A stretch of 64,000 nucleotides of DNA. Origin: Deinococcus sp. Marseille-Q6407 (GTDB lineage: Bacteria; Deinococcota; Deinococci; Deinococcales; Deinococcaceae). Shown in pieces: positions 33,498 to 43,161 of this stretch (positions are counted from its first letter, which is position 1; every line of letters begins with the position of its first letter). Under the pieces are notes generated by a model. It saw only the letters and a list, made by a program, of their open reading frames with translations. It searched no databases and was not told the origin of the DNA. The stretch covers positions 394,501-458,500 of the forward strand of contig NZ_CAMPFU010000002.1 in assembly GCF_946848805.1 (NCBI RefSeq). Reading direction: 5' to 3'. The position numbers and the translations under genes are program-made.

Positions 33498-35171
33498 GTG
33501 AATCGCCCTGCGGCCCTGACCCCTTCTCTGACCCGTCTGGAAGTGCAGTCGCTGGCCACCATCGAAACGCTGGAACTGGAACTGGGCGGCGGCCTGAGCG
33601 TGTTTACCGGCGAGACGGGCGCCGGCAAGAGCATCATTGTGGACGCCCTGGGCCTGCTGCTGGGCGAACGCGCCAAACCGGACCTGATTCGCCGCGGCGC
33701 CGAGCAGCTGCTGGTCACCGGCTTCTGGGACGGGGAAGACGGCGAGGCCATCAGCTCGCGCCGCGTCAGCCGTCAGGGCCGCTCGGTGGCCCGGCTGAAC
33801 GGCGAAGTGGTGGCGGTGCGCGAGCTGTCGGGCTGGGCGGCCGAGCGCCTGACCATTCACTGGCAGCACTCGGCCGTAACTCTGCTCTCGCACGCAGCGC
33901 AGCGCCGGCTGCTGGACCTGCGCAGCGTGGCAGCTGCAGAGGCGTACAGCGCGGCCTACGCGGCCTGGCAGGCGGCAGCAAACCGGCTGGAGCGCCTGCG
34001 CACCGGTGAGCGTGAGCGGGCGCGGTTGCTGGACCTGCTGGAATATCAGGTGGACGAGATTCGTGCAGTGGCGCCGCAGCTGGGCGAGGAGGAACCCCTC
34101 ACTGCGCAGCTCTCTCGCCTGACCCATCAGGAGGCTATCGCCGGCGCGGCGGCTGGCACCCTGGACCTGCTGGCCGACGGCGAGGTCAGCGCCGAAGGTC
34201 TGATGCAGGCGGCCATCAAAACCCTGGCCGCCGGCGCCCGGCATGATCAGGCTTCCGAGGACCTGTTAGGCGAGCTACGCACAGCGCTGGACGGGGTGGC
34301 CGCCCTGATTCCCGAGCTGCGAGACATTGCCGAGGCCAGTGCCCCCGACCCCGAGGAAGTCGCCAGAATCGAGGAGCGGCTGGCGGCCCTAAGCCGCCTG
34401 AAGGCCAAATACGGCCCCGAGCTGAGCGACGTGCTGGCTTTCGGGGACGCGGCTGAGGGCGAGCTAAACGAACTGAAACAGGACCAGGCAGACGCCGGCG
34501 ACCTGGAAGACGAAGTGGAGCGGCGATTTGCGGCCGTGCAGCAGGCCGGGCAGGCGCTGGATCAGGCCCGTGAGGCGGCGGCCGGCCCGCTGACCGAGAG
34601 CCTGCTGGCCGTGATCCGGCAGCTGGGAATGCCGCACGCCCGGATGGAATTTGCCCTGACCCCGTTGCCACAACCCGCCGCCAGTGGACTGAGTGACGTA
34701 ACCCTGCTGTTCAGCGCCAACCCCGGCGAGAATATGGGCCCGCTGGCTGAGGTGGCTTCGGGCGGCGAGCTTTCGCGGGTGATGCTGGCCATCAGCACGG
34801 TGGTGGGCGCCGAGACGCCGGTGGTGATCTTCGATGAGGTGGACGCCGGGATCGGGGGCACGGCCGCAGTGGCGGTGGCCGAGCAGCTGGCGCAGCTGGG
34901 CCGGGAGCGGCAGGTGATGGTGGTCACCCACCTGGCCCAGATTGCGGCCCGCGCCGACCATCATTACCGGGTGGAAAAAGAAGTGATAGACGGCCGTACG
35001 GTCAGCCGGGTGCGACGACTGGACCAGACCGAGCGCGAGGCCGAACTGGCACGGATGCTGGGTGGACAGACCTCCGGGGCTGCCCTGGACCACGCCCGCG
35101 AACTGCTGGCCGGCGGCGCTGTGACGGCGGCCAGCGGGCGCCGTCGCTCTGCCCGGTCACGACAGGGTTAA
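33498..35171 (+). CDS. recN: DNA repair protein RecN
   Basis: 557 residues. Walker A in TGETGAGKSIIVDALGLLL (about 38-56, quoted in part as GETGAGKSI), long coiled-coil arms in the middle, the ABC signature VASGGELSRVMLAIS (about 418-432) and Walker B VVIFDEVDAGIGG. RecN is an SMC-like ATPase acting at double-strand breaks; in Deinococcus it supports recombinational repair after radiation. Start GTG 33498 is preferred over GTG 33492 on promoter spacing. Divergent from the amphipathic-repeat gene across about 160 bp. Confidence 0.95.
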   Translation: MNRPAALTPSLTRLEVQSLATIETLELELGGGLSVFTGETGAGKSIIVDALGLLLGERAKPDLIRRGAEQLLVTGFWDGEDGEAISSRRVSRQGRSVARLNGEVVAVRELSGWAAERLTIHWQHSAVTLLSHAAQRRLLDLRSVAAAEAYSAAYAAWQAAANRLERLRTGERERARLLDLLEYQVDEIRAVAPQLGEEEPLTAQLSRLTHQEAIAGAAAGTLDLLADGEVSAEGLMQAAIKTLAAGARHDQASEDLLGELRTALDGVAALIPELRDIAEASAPDPEEVARIEERLAALSRLKAKYGPELSDVLAFGDAAEGELNELKQDQADAGDLEDEVERRFAAVQQAGQALDQAREAAAGPLTESLLAVIRQLGMPHARMEFALTPLPQPAASGLSDVTLLFSANPGENMGPLAEVASGGELSRVMLAISTVVGAETPVVIFDEVDAGIGGTAAVAVAEQLAQLGRERQVMVVTHLAQIAARADHHYRVEKEVIDGRTVSRVRRLDQTEREAELARMLGGQTSGAALDHARELLAGGAVTAASGRRRSARSRQG

Positions 35172-35273
35172 AAGTGGTTCGTGGATGCCGTCATACGCCT
35201 GGATGGCAGTCAGCTAAAGGTGCTGCTAAGCACGCTTCAGCTGGCCGTCACCTGGGCGCCCTATGCTGAGCGT

Positions 35274-36347
35274 ATGACTCGCAAGACTGGAATGATGATG
35301 GCCGCCCTGAGCGTGGGCGTTCTGAGCGGCTGCGCCGCGACCGGCCCCTCCGGCCTGTCGGTGCACGAGGCGCTGGTGTATGGCGGCGGGCAGCAGCGCC
35401 TGGCCTGGGTCTATGGCGACTTGACCCCGGGCAAGGAAGCCCAGGTCAGTATCGAAGGGCAGCCGGTGCGCCTGACGGGGCCCGGCCAGGCTGGCGGCGC
35501 CCTGCTGGTCAACGGCAGCTCCACCTACCGCGGCACCCTCGATACGGCGGTGAATCAGCCCAAGGTGGTCCGGAATGCACGCGGTCTGTTCGATGTTTCC
35601 AGCGCCGGTGGCATCACCGAGCTGTACTACACCGACGGCCGCAGTTGGTTGCGGCTGAATGCCACCGCTGGCTCCGGCATCAGTGCCCGCCCAGCCAGTG
35701 GCCTGCAGGGCGCCGGCGACCTGACCGACTCGGAAGCGGCGGCTCTGTCGCAGGCCCTGTCCGGCCAGGGCGCGCTGGCAGTGGGCGTATTGTCGCCCAG
35801 CAGCATTCCTGACCGCCGCCTCTCGGTGGAACCCCAGCCGCAGGAACACCGCCTGACCGCCCTGAGCGTGGCACGGGTGGAAGGTGCGGCAGCTCCTAGT
35901 CCCGCTCCCACCACGCCGGCCCGTCCCGGCACCACGCAGCCTGGAGGCACCGTGAACTATTCGGTTCTGGATCAGGGAAATAATGCCGCTGCCAGCGGCC
36001 CGACCGTTCAGGTGGCGACCACCGCTGCCCAGGCCGAGGCACTGTACGCCCTGGCTTACGGCCGTCAGTCCTCGCGCCCCAGTGCTCCCAGCGTCACGGG
36101 CCGCACCCTGGTAGGCATCTTTATGGGCACCCGCGCCACCGGGGGTTACTCGCTGGAAGTGCGCTCGGTCAGCATGAACGGTGGCCAGGCTACGGTCGAA
36201 GTGCGCGAAAAGACCCCACCTGTTGAAGCCTTGACCACTCAGGCGCTGACCAGTCCCTGGATCATCGTGCAGCTGGATGGCCGCTTCAGCGACGTTCAGG
36301 TGCAGGGCCTGGGCCGCAGCGCCGGTATCAGCGGCTCGGAAAGATAA
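35274..36347 (+). CDS. Lipoprotein with PrcB-like C-terminal domain
   Basis: 357 residues. Signal peptide MTRKTGMMMAALSVGVLSGC with lipobox LSGC (Cys about 20). The N-terminal half is a beta-rich domain of unknown type; a Pro/Thr-rich linker (about 205-230) leads to a C-terminal PrcB-type domain with LVGIFMGTRATGGYSLEV. Start is fixed by TATGCT (35262-35267), 6 nt before the ATG; an open frame to 35181 is not used. TTATAA and a terminator follow. Confidence 0.82.
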   Translation: MTRKTGMMMAALSVGVLSGCAATGPSGLSVHEALVYGGGQQRLAWVYGDLTPGKEAQVSIEGQPVRLTGPGQAGGALLVNGSSTYRGTLDTAVNQPKVVRNARGLFDVSSAGGITELYYTDGRSWLRLNATAGSGISARPASGLQGAGDLTDSEAAALSQALSGQGALAVGVLSPSSIPDRRLSVEPQPQEHRLTALSVARVEGAAAPSPAPTTPARPGTTQPGGTVNYSVLDQGNNAAASGPTVQVATTAAQAEALYALAYGRQSSRPSAPSVTGRTLVGIFMGTRATGGYSLEVRSVSMNGGQATVEVREKTPPVEALTTQALTSPWIIVQLDGRFSDVQVQGLGRSAGISGSER

Positions 36348-36366
36348 CCTCAACTTATAATGACTG

Positions 36367-36393
36367 GCCCGCCCCTGTGGCGGGTTTCCTTTT
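36367..36393 (+). terminator. Terminator after the PrcB-domain lipoprotein gene
   Basis: CCCGCC (36368-36373) pairs with GGCGGG (36379-36384) across CCTGT, followed by TTTCCTTTT. It ends just upstream of the next promoter. Confidence 0.75.
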
Positions 36394-36435
36394 GCTACTG
36401 ATCTATTGCGCGAATTACATATAAAAGAGGGAAGT

Positions 36436-36441
36436 TATAAT
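36436..36441 (+). promoter_or_regulatory. Consensus -10 (TATAAT) of the AroE-like gene
   Basis: The only perfect TATAAT used as a leaderless -10 in the window, 7 nt before ATG 36449, within an AT-rich stretch (36401-36442) that is conspicuous in this genome. It fixes the true start of the frameshifted gene and excludes a TTG start at 36406 inside the promoter. Confidence 0.7.
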
Positions 36442-36448
36442 AGCAGCT

Positions 36449-37251
36449 ATGCCCCCTTCTGCTGCCGCCTTCCCACCGCTGCTGGGCCTGCTGGGCTACG
36501 GACCGGCCACCGCACAGGCGGACCGGCCACCGCACAGGCGCTGCGCGATCTGGGCTATCTGGCCCTGCCGCTGCCGGCGAGCGACCTGAGCGAATCTCTG
36601 GCTGCGGCGCAGGTGCTGGGGCTCCGTGGCGTGCTGATTCATCCAACCTATGAGGAGCAGGCTCTGCTGACCGTACAGCCCGATGAGGCTGCGCAGCAGG
36701 CCAGACGGGTGGACGCTGTCGCCCTGCCCAGCGGTCTGCTGGCCGCCGGTTCCCAGGGTACCCACACCCTGGCCGAAGCCCTCAGCGACGTGGTCGAGGC
36801 TGCCCGCTACGTGGCGCAGGGTGTCAGTGCGTTGGTAATCGGCCACGGCTCTGATCTGGTGAATGCCTTGCCCCTGACGCGGCTGGGGCTGGCGCAGGTG
36901 GGCTTTGCTGCCGACAGCCTGCCGGCCGCCGAACGACTGAAGCGAGAAGTGCCCGCCGTCACAGCTGCATACGTCCTGAGCCGGCGCGACCCCGCTTTGC
37001 AGACCCTCGCCGAGCGTGCCAGCCTGATTGTGGTCACTGGGGGTCTGCTGCCGGCTGGAGTCCTGCAAGCGCATCACACCCTGCTGGACCTGACCGGTCG
37101 GCTACCGGCCAGCGCGGCTGCTCACCGCCTGGAACTGAGTGACCTGCCGGCCCTGCGGCTGGCGCGGCAGCTGACGTATCTAACCGGGCAGCAGCATTCG
37201 CCCGCTGGGCTGGCCGCGCTGGCACAGGCGGTTCAGAGCGAACGGGGCTAA
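36449..37251 (+). pseudogene. AroE-like (shikimate dehydrogenase-fold) gene, frameshifted by a 20-bp tandem duplication
   Basis: From ATG 36449 the frame reads MPPSAAAFPPLLGLLGYGPATAQ, then enters the second copy of a 20-bp repeat out of phase and stops at 36587-36589 after 46 codons. Without one copy, the frame runs on as GPATAQALRDLGYLALPLPA to 37251, giving 260 residues. Downstream segments (LGLRGVLIHPTYEEQ, SALVIGHGS, ASLIVVTGGLL) match the layout of shikimate dehydrogenases: substrate domain, then Rossmann-like domain. The conserved catalytic Lys/Asp are not evident, so it may be a divergent paralogue even when intact. The family call is tentative. Confidence 0.6.
36501..36540. repeat. 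Perfect 20-bp tandem duplication in the AroE-like gene
   Basis: GACCGGCCACCGCACAGGCG at 36501-36520 is repeated exactly at 36521-36540; with flanking matches the period-20 tract covers 36499-36540. The copy number of two shifts the frame by two bases. Confidence 0.97.
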
Positions 37252-37262
37252 AACGGGGCTAA
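37241..37262. repeat. Perfect 11-bp tandem duplication over the AroE-like stop codon
   Basis: AACGGGGCTAA at 37241-37251 is repeated at 37252-37262. The stop TAA is the end of the first copy, so the duplication adds no coding change. It is the second such event in the same gene. Confidence 0.92.
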
Positions 37263-37276
37263 GCAGTGGCTACAGC

Positions 37277-38071
37277 TTAGAGCTGCCGGGCCAGCGCCAG
37301 CGCTTCCAGCAGACCGCCTTGATCCACATGGCTCACCTGATGCCGCGCCGCTGCTTTGACGACCGGCTCGGCGTTGCCCATCGCCACCGGGTGACCCACC
37401 ACCGCCATGGCCTGCAAGTCGTTTTCTCCGTCTCCAACCATCATGCTGCGCTCCAGCGACAGCCCGTAAGTTTCGGCAATCCGCCGGATGGCACTGCCTT
37501 TACTGATACCCGGTGCCGTCATGGACACGAACAGTGTTTCGGTCATGCGCGGGCTGCCGGCCGGATGCAGCGCCACTCCAGCCGGCGTGATGGCCTTCGC
37601 CGCCTCCAGTTCATCAGGACGCACCAGCCACTGGGCCCGGACCAGCGTACCTGTCAGTTCCTGCGGCCATAGGGGAGGGAAGGGGACCCCCAGCAGCGCG
37701 GCGTGATCGCGGGCCTGCGCGTCTCGCAAGGTCGAAGCGTAGCTGAGGTCGCTATAGATTTCCAGCAGGTATCCGCTCTGCTGGGCCGCTTCCAGCAGCG
37801 CCGTCAGGGCGTCCTGCGGAAAGGGGCTGCTCAAGCTCTCGCCGTCGCTGACCCGCACCACCGAAGCCCCATTCTGAAACACGTGCCAGCCGTCCGGCTG
37901 CATTCGCTCGGCATACTCCCGCGCTTTGCCGAAAGCCGGCCGCCCACTGCACAGCACCAGCCGGATGCCGGCCGCCCGGGTTTCTTCCAGCGCTGCCCAG
38001 ACATCTGCCCGCACCTCGTTGTCACTGCCGACCAGCGTGCCGTCTACATCAATACAGACCAGATCTAACAT
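37277..38071 (-). CDS. Cof-type HAD-superfamily phosphatase
   Basis: 264 residues. Motif [17 protein letters not shown] (Asp about 8), motif II LCSGRPA, and the C-terminal [22 protein letters not shown] with the two metal aspartates, all typical of the Cof subfamily with a C2 cap. Members dephosphorylate sugar phosphates and cofactors; the substrate is unknown. TACACT (38083-38078) lies 6 nt before the ATG. A 16-bp palindrome sits about 30 bp further upstream. Confidence 0.88.
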   Translation of the reverse strand: MLDLVCIDVDGTLVGSDNEVRADVWAALEETRAAGIRLVLCSGRPAFGKAREYAERMQPDGWHVFQNGASVVRVSDGESLSSPFPQDALTALLEAAQQSGYLLEIYSDLSYASTLRDAQARDHAALLGVPFPPLWPQELTGTLVRAQWLVRPDELEAAKAITPAGVALHPAGSPRMTETLFVSMTAPGISKGSAIRRIAETYGLSLERSMMVGDGENDLQAMAVVGHPVAMGNAEPVVKAAARHQVSHVDQGGLLEALALARQL

Positions 38072-38113
38072 CCCGACAGTGTAGGGCAGCCGCTGAGATT
38101 CGGTCTTAGTAAG

Positions 38114-38129
38114 CTTATTACATAATAAG
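38114..38129. promoter_or_regulatory. AT-rich 16-bp palindrome upstream of the Cof phosphatase promoter
   Basis: CTTATTA-CA-TAATAAG, perfect 7-bp arms. It lies upstream of the Cof gene -10 (38083-38078) and downstream of the asnS terminator. It shares TTATTA and CATAA words with the DdrO radiation-response motif but has the wrong spacing, so it is probably another operator. Confidence 0.4.
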
Positions 38130-38136
38130 GCGTCAT

Positions 38137-38172
38137 TTAAAAGAAGCCCTCCCCACTACAGCAGGGAAGGCC
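38137..38172 (-). terminator. Terminator of asnS
   Basis: On the minus strand GCCTTCCC (38171-38164) pairs imperfectly with GGGGAGGGC (38154-38146), followed by TTCTTTT. About 23 nt after the asnS stop. Confidence 0.6.
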
Positions 38173-38194
38173 CAGTGTTGCCCTCAGCTCTGGC

Positions 38195-39526
38195 TCAGGG
38201 GAACATCCGGTTCAACATCCGCGGGAACGGAATTGCCTCGCGGATATGGTCAATGCCGGTGACCCAAGCCACGAAACGCTCCAGGCCCATGCCGAAGCCG
38301 GCGTGCGGCACCGTGCCGAAACGGCGCAGGTCTAGGTACCAGTCGAACGCTTCCAGAGGCAGCCCGGCGTCCTCAATCCTGGACTTCAGCAGGTCGTAGT
38401 CGTGGATACGTTCGGAGCCGCCGATGATCTCGCCGTAGCCTTCCGGTGCAATCATGTCGTCGCACAGCACCACCCGGGGGTCTTGGGGATCCGGCTGCAT
38501 GTAAAAGGCCTTGAAAGCCGCCGGGTAGCGTTCCACCATTACCGGCCGGTCAAAGTGAAAGCCCAGAATGGTCTCGTGCGGCGCGCCGAAGTCGTCGCCC
38601 CATTCCACCGGCTGCACGTCCGGCTGCACGTTGTCCGGCAGGTCACCTTCCTCAATGTGCCGGCGGATAATCTCCAGTGCTTCGGTGTAGGTGACGCGGG
38701 GATAGTTGCCCTCGGCGGCTGGCTCCAGCTTGGAAATGTCGCGGCCCAGCAGTTCCAGCTCCTGGCGGCACTCGCTCAGCACCCGGCGCACCAGGAACGA
38801 CACGAAGCGCTCTTGCAACGCCATGTTGTCCTGATGAGTGGCGGGGGCCACTTCCGGCTCCACCATCCAGAATTCCAGCAGGTGCCGGCGGGTCTTGGAC
38901 TTCTCGGCGCGGAAGGTGGGCCCGAAAGTGTAGACCTTGCCAAAGGCCAGCGCGCCCGCTTCGGCATGCAGCTGCCCGGTCTGCGAGAGATAAGCCTTGT
39001 CCTCACCGAACAGGTCGATCTCAAACAGCTCGGTGGTGCCTTCGGCGGCGTTGGGCGTAAAGAAAGGAGCGTCGAAACGCACAAAGCCTTCCTGACGGAA
39101 GAACTCCACAATACCGCTCTGCACCGAGTCGCGAATCCGCATCACAGCCCAGGGGCGGCGGTGCCGCAGGTGCAGGTGCCGGTGGTCCAGCAGAAAATCA
39201 ATGCCGTGTTCCTTGGGGGTAATCGGGTATTCGCCCACCACCTCGGCCAGCGGGGTCAGGCTCCGCACGCTGATTTCCACGCCGCTGGGTGCGCGCTCGT
39301 CGGCCCGCACCTCGCCGGTCAGCTCCAGCGACTGCTCCTGGCTGAGCCGCTTGGCCGCCTCAAACACTTCCTCGGAAACGTCACCCTTGAACACCGTGCC
39401 CTGCACGAACCCCGAGCCGTCGCGCAACTTGAGAAACTGAATCTTGCCTTTGCCGCTTTTGCCTTGCAGCCACGCTGTCAGCGTGACCGTCTCACCGATA
39501 TGGCCTGGGAGGTCAGAAATTTGCAT
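38195..39526 (-). CDS. asnS: Asparaginyl-tRNA synthetase
   Basis: 443 residues. An N-terminal OB-fold ([20 protein letters not shown]) is followed by the class II core: [39 protein letters not shown] (quoted in part as [10 protein letters not shown]), [20 protein letters not shown] and the C-terminal motif 3 [21 protein letters not shown] (in part GLERFVAW). It charges tRNA-Asn. TATACT (39538-39533) is 6 nt before the ATG (leaderless). A 12-bp in-frame tandem duplication at 38608-38631 gives NVQPDVQP. Confidence 0.95.
   Translation of the reverse strand: MQISDLPGHIGETVTLTAWLQGKSGKGKIQFLKLRDGSGFVQGTVFKGDVSEEVFEAAKRLSQEQSLELTGEVRADERAPSGVEISVRSLTPLAEVVGEYPITPKEHGIDFLLDHRHLHLRHRRPWAVMRIRDSVQSGIVEFFRQEGFVRFDAPFFTPNAAEGTTELFEIDLFGEDKAYLSQTGQLHAEAGALAFGKVYTFGPTFRAEKSKTRRHLLEFWMVEPEVAPATHQDNMALQERFVSFLVRRVLSECRQELELLGRDISKLEPAAEGNYPRVTYTEALEIIRRHIEEGDLPDNVQPDVQPVEWGDDFGAPHETILGFHFDRPVMVERYPAAFKAFYMQPDPQDPRVVLCDDMIAPEGYGEIIGGSERIHDYDLLKSRIEDAGLPLEAFDWYLDLRRFGTVPHAGFGMGLERFVAWVTGIDHIREAIPFPRMLNRMFP
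38608..38631. repeat. Perfect 12-bp tandem duplication, in frame, in asnS
   Basis: CCGGCTGCACGT at 38608-38619 and again at 38620-38631. The encoded residues VQPDVQPV lie in a variable loop, so the enzyme should tolerate it. Confidence 0.85.
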
Positions 39527-39548
39527 CTCTGCAGTATAGGAAAAGGCA

Positions 39549-39604
39549 GGGGAGGCAGTGAGAAAGCCGGGGAACTGTCCCAGCCGTTTTCTCACTGCCT
39601 CCCC
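39549..39604 (-). terminator. Very strong hairpin between tpiA and asnS
   Basis: A perfect 17-bp inverted repeat: GGGGAGGCAGTGAGAAA (39549-39565) and its complement (39588-39604), loop 22 nt. On the minus strand it follows the tpiA stop by 12 nt and precedes the asnS -10. There is no clean T-run, only TGCCTTTTCC, so it may act as terminator and/or 3'-end stabiliser of the glycolytic mRNA. Confidence 0.6.
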
Positions 39605-39616
39605 GCTGGGAAAGCT

Positions 39617-40348
39617 TTACTGCAGCGCTTCGTTCATCGCCAGCACGTCGGCCGCCTTGAGGCTGGCGCCACCCACCAGCGCACCGTTCACGTTGGGCTT
39701 GCCGCAGATTTCCGCGATGTTGGCAGGCTTCACGCTGCCACCGTACAGCACCCGGATGCCGTCGGCCTGCCCAGCGTAAGCGTCCCGCAGCGCCTCACGG
39801 AGCGCGGCGGCCATTTCCTCGGCGTCGTCGGCGGTGGCCGTCTTGCCGGTGCCGATGGCCCAGACCGGCTCATAGGCCACCACCACGTCAGCACCCACGC
39901 CTTCCAGCGAGCCCCTGAGCTGCTGCAGGGTGTAGGCCACGTGCTCGCCCTTCTCGCGCACGTCCAGGCCTTCGCCCACGCACACAACCGGGGTCAGGCC
40001 GCTGGCCTGCGCCTGCGCGGCCTTGGCCGCCACCACCGCATCGGTTTCGCCGTGGTACTCGCGGCGCTCGGAGTGGCCCACGATAGCGTAACGGGCGCCG
40101 ATCTCTTTCAGCATCGCGCCGCTGATCTCACCGGTGTAGGCGCCGCTTTCATGCTCGCTGATGTCCTGGGCACCGAAAGCCACGCTCTGTGGCAGCTCGG
40201 CGGCCAGGGTGGGCAGATCGATGGCCGGGGCCAGCACCGCCACTTCGGCGTAGGTCTGGTGCAGCCCGCTGCGGAGTTCCTCGGCCCAGGCTTTGGCCTC
40301 GGCGGGGGTCTTGTTCATTTTCCAGTTCAGGGCCAGTAGGTTGTTCAT
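39617..40348 (-). CDS. tpiA: Triosephosphate isomerase
   Basis: 243 residues. [10 protein letters not shown] with the substrate lysine (about 11), [14 protein letters not shown] with the catalytic histidine (about 94), [17 protein letters not shown] with the catalytic glutamate (about 163) and the flexible loop, and VLYGGSVKP. It interconverts DHAP and GAP. GAGGAGA lies upstream of the ATG. Last gene of the gap-pgk-NTF2-tpiA run. Confidence 0.97.
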   Translation of the reverse strand: MNNLLALNWKMNKTPAEAKAWAEELRSGLHQTYAEVAVLAPAIDLPTLAAELPQSVAFGAQDISEHESGAYTGEISGAMLKEIGARYAIVGHSERREYHGETDAVVAAKAAQAQASGLTPVVCVGEGLDVREKGEHVAYTLQQLRGSLEGVGADVVVAYEPVWAIGTGKTATADDAEEMAAALREALRDAYAGQADGIRVLYGGSVKPANIAEICGKPNVNGALVGGASLKAADVLAMNEALQ

Positions 40349-40357
40349 GTCGTCTCC

Positions 40358-40738
40358 TCAGATGGCGGCGCGGAAAAAATAGGTGGTGCGGTGCCGGATT
40401 TTGCCGCCTTCAACCCGGTACACATCGGCGAAGCGCTCGTTCAGGTCGGCGCCGTCCCGGCTCTTGCCGGTGAACACGCCGCGCGAAATAACCACGCCCT
40501 CACCGCTCGCCACGTCCTCGACCTGATGGGCTCCGGAAATGATGATGCGTTCGTCGCGGTAAAAGGTGGTCAGGCGTTCCAGCCCTGCCAGCGGCTCATA
40601 GCCGGGCCGCTCGTAGACGGCGTCCGGCGCGAACACCTCGCCCAGCGCCCCGAAGTCGCGGCCGTCAATAATCTCGAACAGCCGCCGTACCAGGGCGTGG
40701 GCTTCGTCCAGCGGGACCTGGTTTCCCACATCGCTCAC
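40358..40738 (-). CDS. NTF2/SnoaL-like protein inside the glycolytic operon
   Basis: 126 residues of the cone-shaped NTF2-like fold: [31 protein letters not shown], then beta strands ending [16 protein letters not shown]. Family members are scaffolds for enzymes or ligand binding; activity cannot be read. The GTG start overlaps the pgk stop (GTGA) and tpiA follows 9 nt later, so it is co-translated with two central glycolytic enzymes. A metabolic role is possible but unproven. Confidence 0.8.
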   Translation of the reverse strand: MSDVGNQVPLDEAHALVRRLFEIIDGRDFGALGEVFAPDAVYERPGYEPLAGLERLTTFYRDERIIISGAHQVEDVASGEGVVISRGVFTGKSRDGADLNERFADVYRVEGGKIRHRTTYFFRAAI

Positions 40739-41907
40739 CGCATGGCCTCAACGCCGGGCAGCTGTTTGCCTTCCAGCAGTTCCAGGCTGGCGCCGCCGCC
40801 GGTAGAAATGTGGCTGACCTTGTCCGCGTAGCCGCTCTTGTTGATGGCGCTGACCGAGTCGCCGCCGCCGATCACGGTGTAGGCGCCCTGAGCCCCCAGT
40901 TCGCCCACCGCTTTGGCCACCGCGTTGGTGCCGGCCGCAAAGGCTTCCATCTCGAACACACCCATCGGGCCGTTCCAGAACACGGTTTTGGCGCCCTGCA
41001 GCGCTTCGGTGTAGGCGGCGCGGGTATCGGGGCCGATGTCCAGGCCCATCCAGCCGTCCGGGATTTCGCCGGCCGGCACCACCTGCGTCTGGGCGTCGGC
41101 AGCGAACTTATCGGCGGCCACCGCGTCACTGGGCAGCAGCAGCTTATCGCCGTATTTTTCCAGCAGGCTCCGGGCATAGTCCAGCTGGTCGTCTTCCACC
41201 AGGCTGCTGCCGATCTGGCCGCCCTGTGCCTTCAGGAAAGTGAACATCATCCCGCCGCCGATCAGCATCCGGTCCACCTTGGGCAGCAGGTTCTCGATCA
41301 CCTTGATCTTGTCGCTCACCTTGGCGCCGCCGATAATCACCACGTAAGGGCGCTCGGGGGTGCCGGTCAGTTTGCCCAGGGCGTCCACTTCGCGCTGCAG
41401 CAGTAGGCCGGCGGCGTGCGGCAGTTTGGCCGCCACACCGCTCACCGAGGAGTGGGCGCGGTGGGCGCTGCCAAAGGCGTCCAGCACGAACGCATCGGCC
41501 AGGGCGGCCAACTTGTTATTCAGCGCAGCGTCGTTCTTTTCCTCGCCGCTCTCGAAGCGCACGTTGTCCAGCAGCGCCACTTCACCGGGCTTCAGGTCAC
41601 GGACCGCCGCAGCCACTTCAGCGCTGCCGGGCAGGCCCTCAACAAACTGCACCGGCCGGCCCAGATGCTTTTCCAGCACCGGGGCGATGCCCCTGAGGCT
41701 GTATTTGTCCTCGTAGCCGTTCTTGGGCCGGCCCAGGTGGCTGGCCAGAATCAGGGCGGCGCCGCCGTCCAGCAGCTGCTGCAAGGTGGGCAGCGAAGCG
41801 GTGATACGGGTGTCGTCCTCCACCTTGCCGTCCTTGAGGGGCACGTTGTAATCCACGCGCACCAGCACTTTCTTGCCGCGCACATCCAGGTCATTCAGGT
41901 TCTGCAT
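40735..41907 (-). CDS. pgk: Phosphoglycerate kinase
   Basis: 390 residues. [12 protein letters not shown] near residue 15, [23 protein letters not shown] (about 161-172), [18 protein letters not shown] and the nucleotide-binding GGGDSVSAI toward the C-terminus. It makes ATP from 1,3-bisphosphoglycerate. GAGG precedes the ATG. It follows gap by 71 nt containing a hairpin. Confidence 0.97.
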   Translation of the reverse strand: MQNLNDLDVRGKKVLVRVDYNVPLKDGKVEDDTRITASLPTLQQLLDGGAALILASHLGRPKNGYEDKYSLRGIAPVLEKHLGRPVQFVEGLPGSAEVAAAVRDLKPGEVALLDNVRFESGEEKNDAALNNKLAALADAFVLDAFGSAHRAHSSVSGVAAKLPHAAGLLLQREVDALGKLTGTPERPYVVIIGGAKVSDKIKVIENLLPKVDRMLIGGGMMFTFLKAQGGQIGSSLVEDDQLDYARSLLEKYGDKLLLPSDAVAADKFAADAQTQVVPAGEIPDGWMGLDIGPDTRAAYTEALQGAKTVFWNGPMGVFEMEAFAAGTNAVAKAVGELGAQGAYTVIGGGDSVSAINKSGYADKVSHISTGGGASLELLEGKQLPGVEAMR

Positions 41908-41937
41908 CTTTCACCTCATGAAAAACGGCCGGCAGCA

Positions 41938-41960
41938 GACGGCAAAAGCCACCTGCCGTC
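41938..41960 (-). other. Intercistronic hairpin between gap and pgk
   Basis: GACGGCA (41938-41944) and TGCCGTC (41954-41960) form a perfect 7-bp stem, with extra pairing possible between CGGCCGGC and GCCGCCGG outside it. No T-run follows on the minus strand. Likely an mRNA processing or stabilising element letting gap accumulate above pgk. Confidence 0.5.
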
Positions 41961-41978
41961 AGCCGCCGGTCGGAAAAT

Positions 41979-43076
<1,098 letters not shown>

Positions 43077-43147
43077 TCAGACAGAGGTCACTTGCGCCTC
43101 CAGGCCATTCAGAGCTGCGCGGGGACAATCTTCACCGCGCCGCACCC

Positions 43148-43153
43148 TACACT
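43148..43153 (+). promoter_or_regulatory. -10 element (TACACT) of the copper-type locus
   Basis: TACACT with 8 nt to ATG 43162. It identifies which of three overlapping frames begins the first gene and so exposes its frameshift. Confidence 0.6.
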
Positions 43154-43161
43154 TTGCCCCA

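Noticed and set aside
36406..37251. A continuous 281-codon frame from TTG 36406 for the AroE-like gene
   Set aside because: Its start lies upstream of and reads through the TATAAT -10, and its first 36 residues are not protein-like; the ATG at 36449 with a 20-bp duplication explains the locus better.
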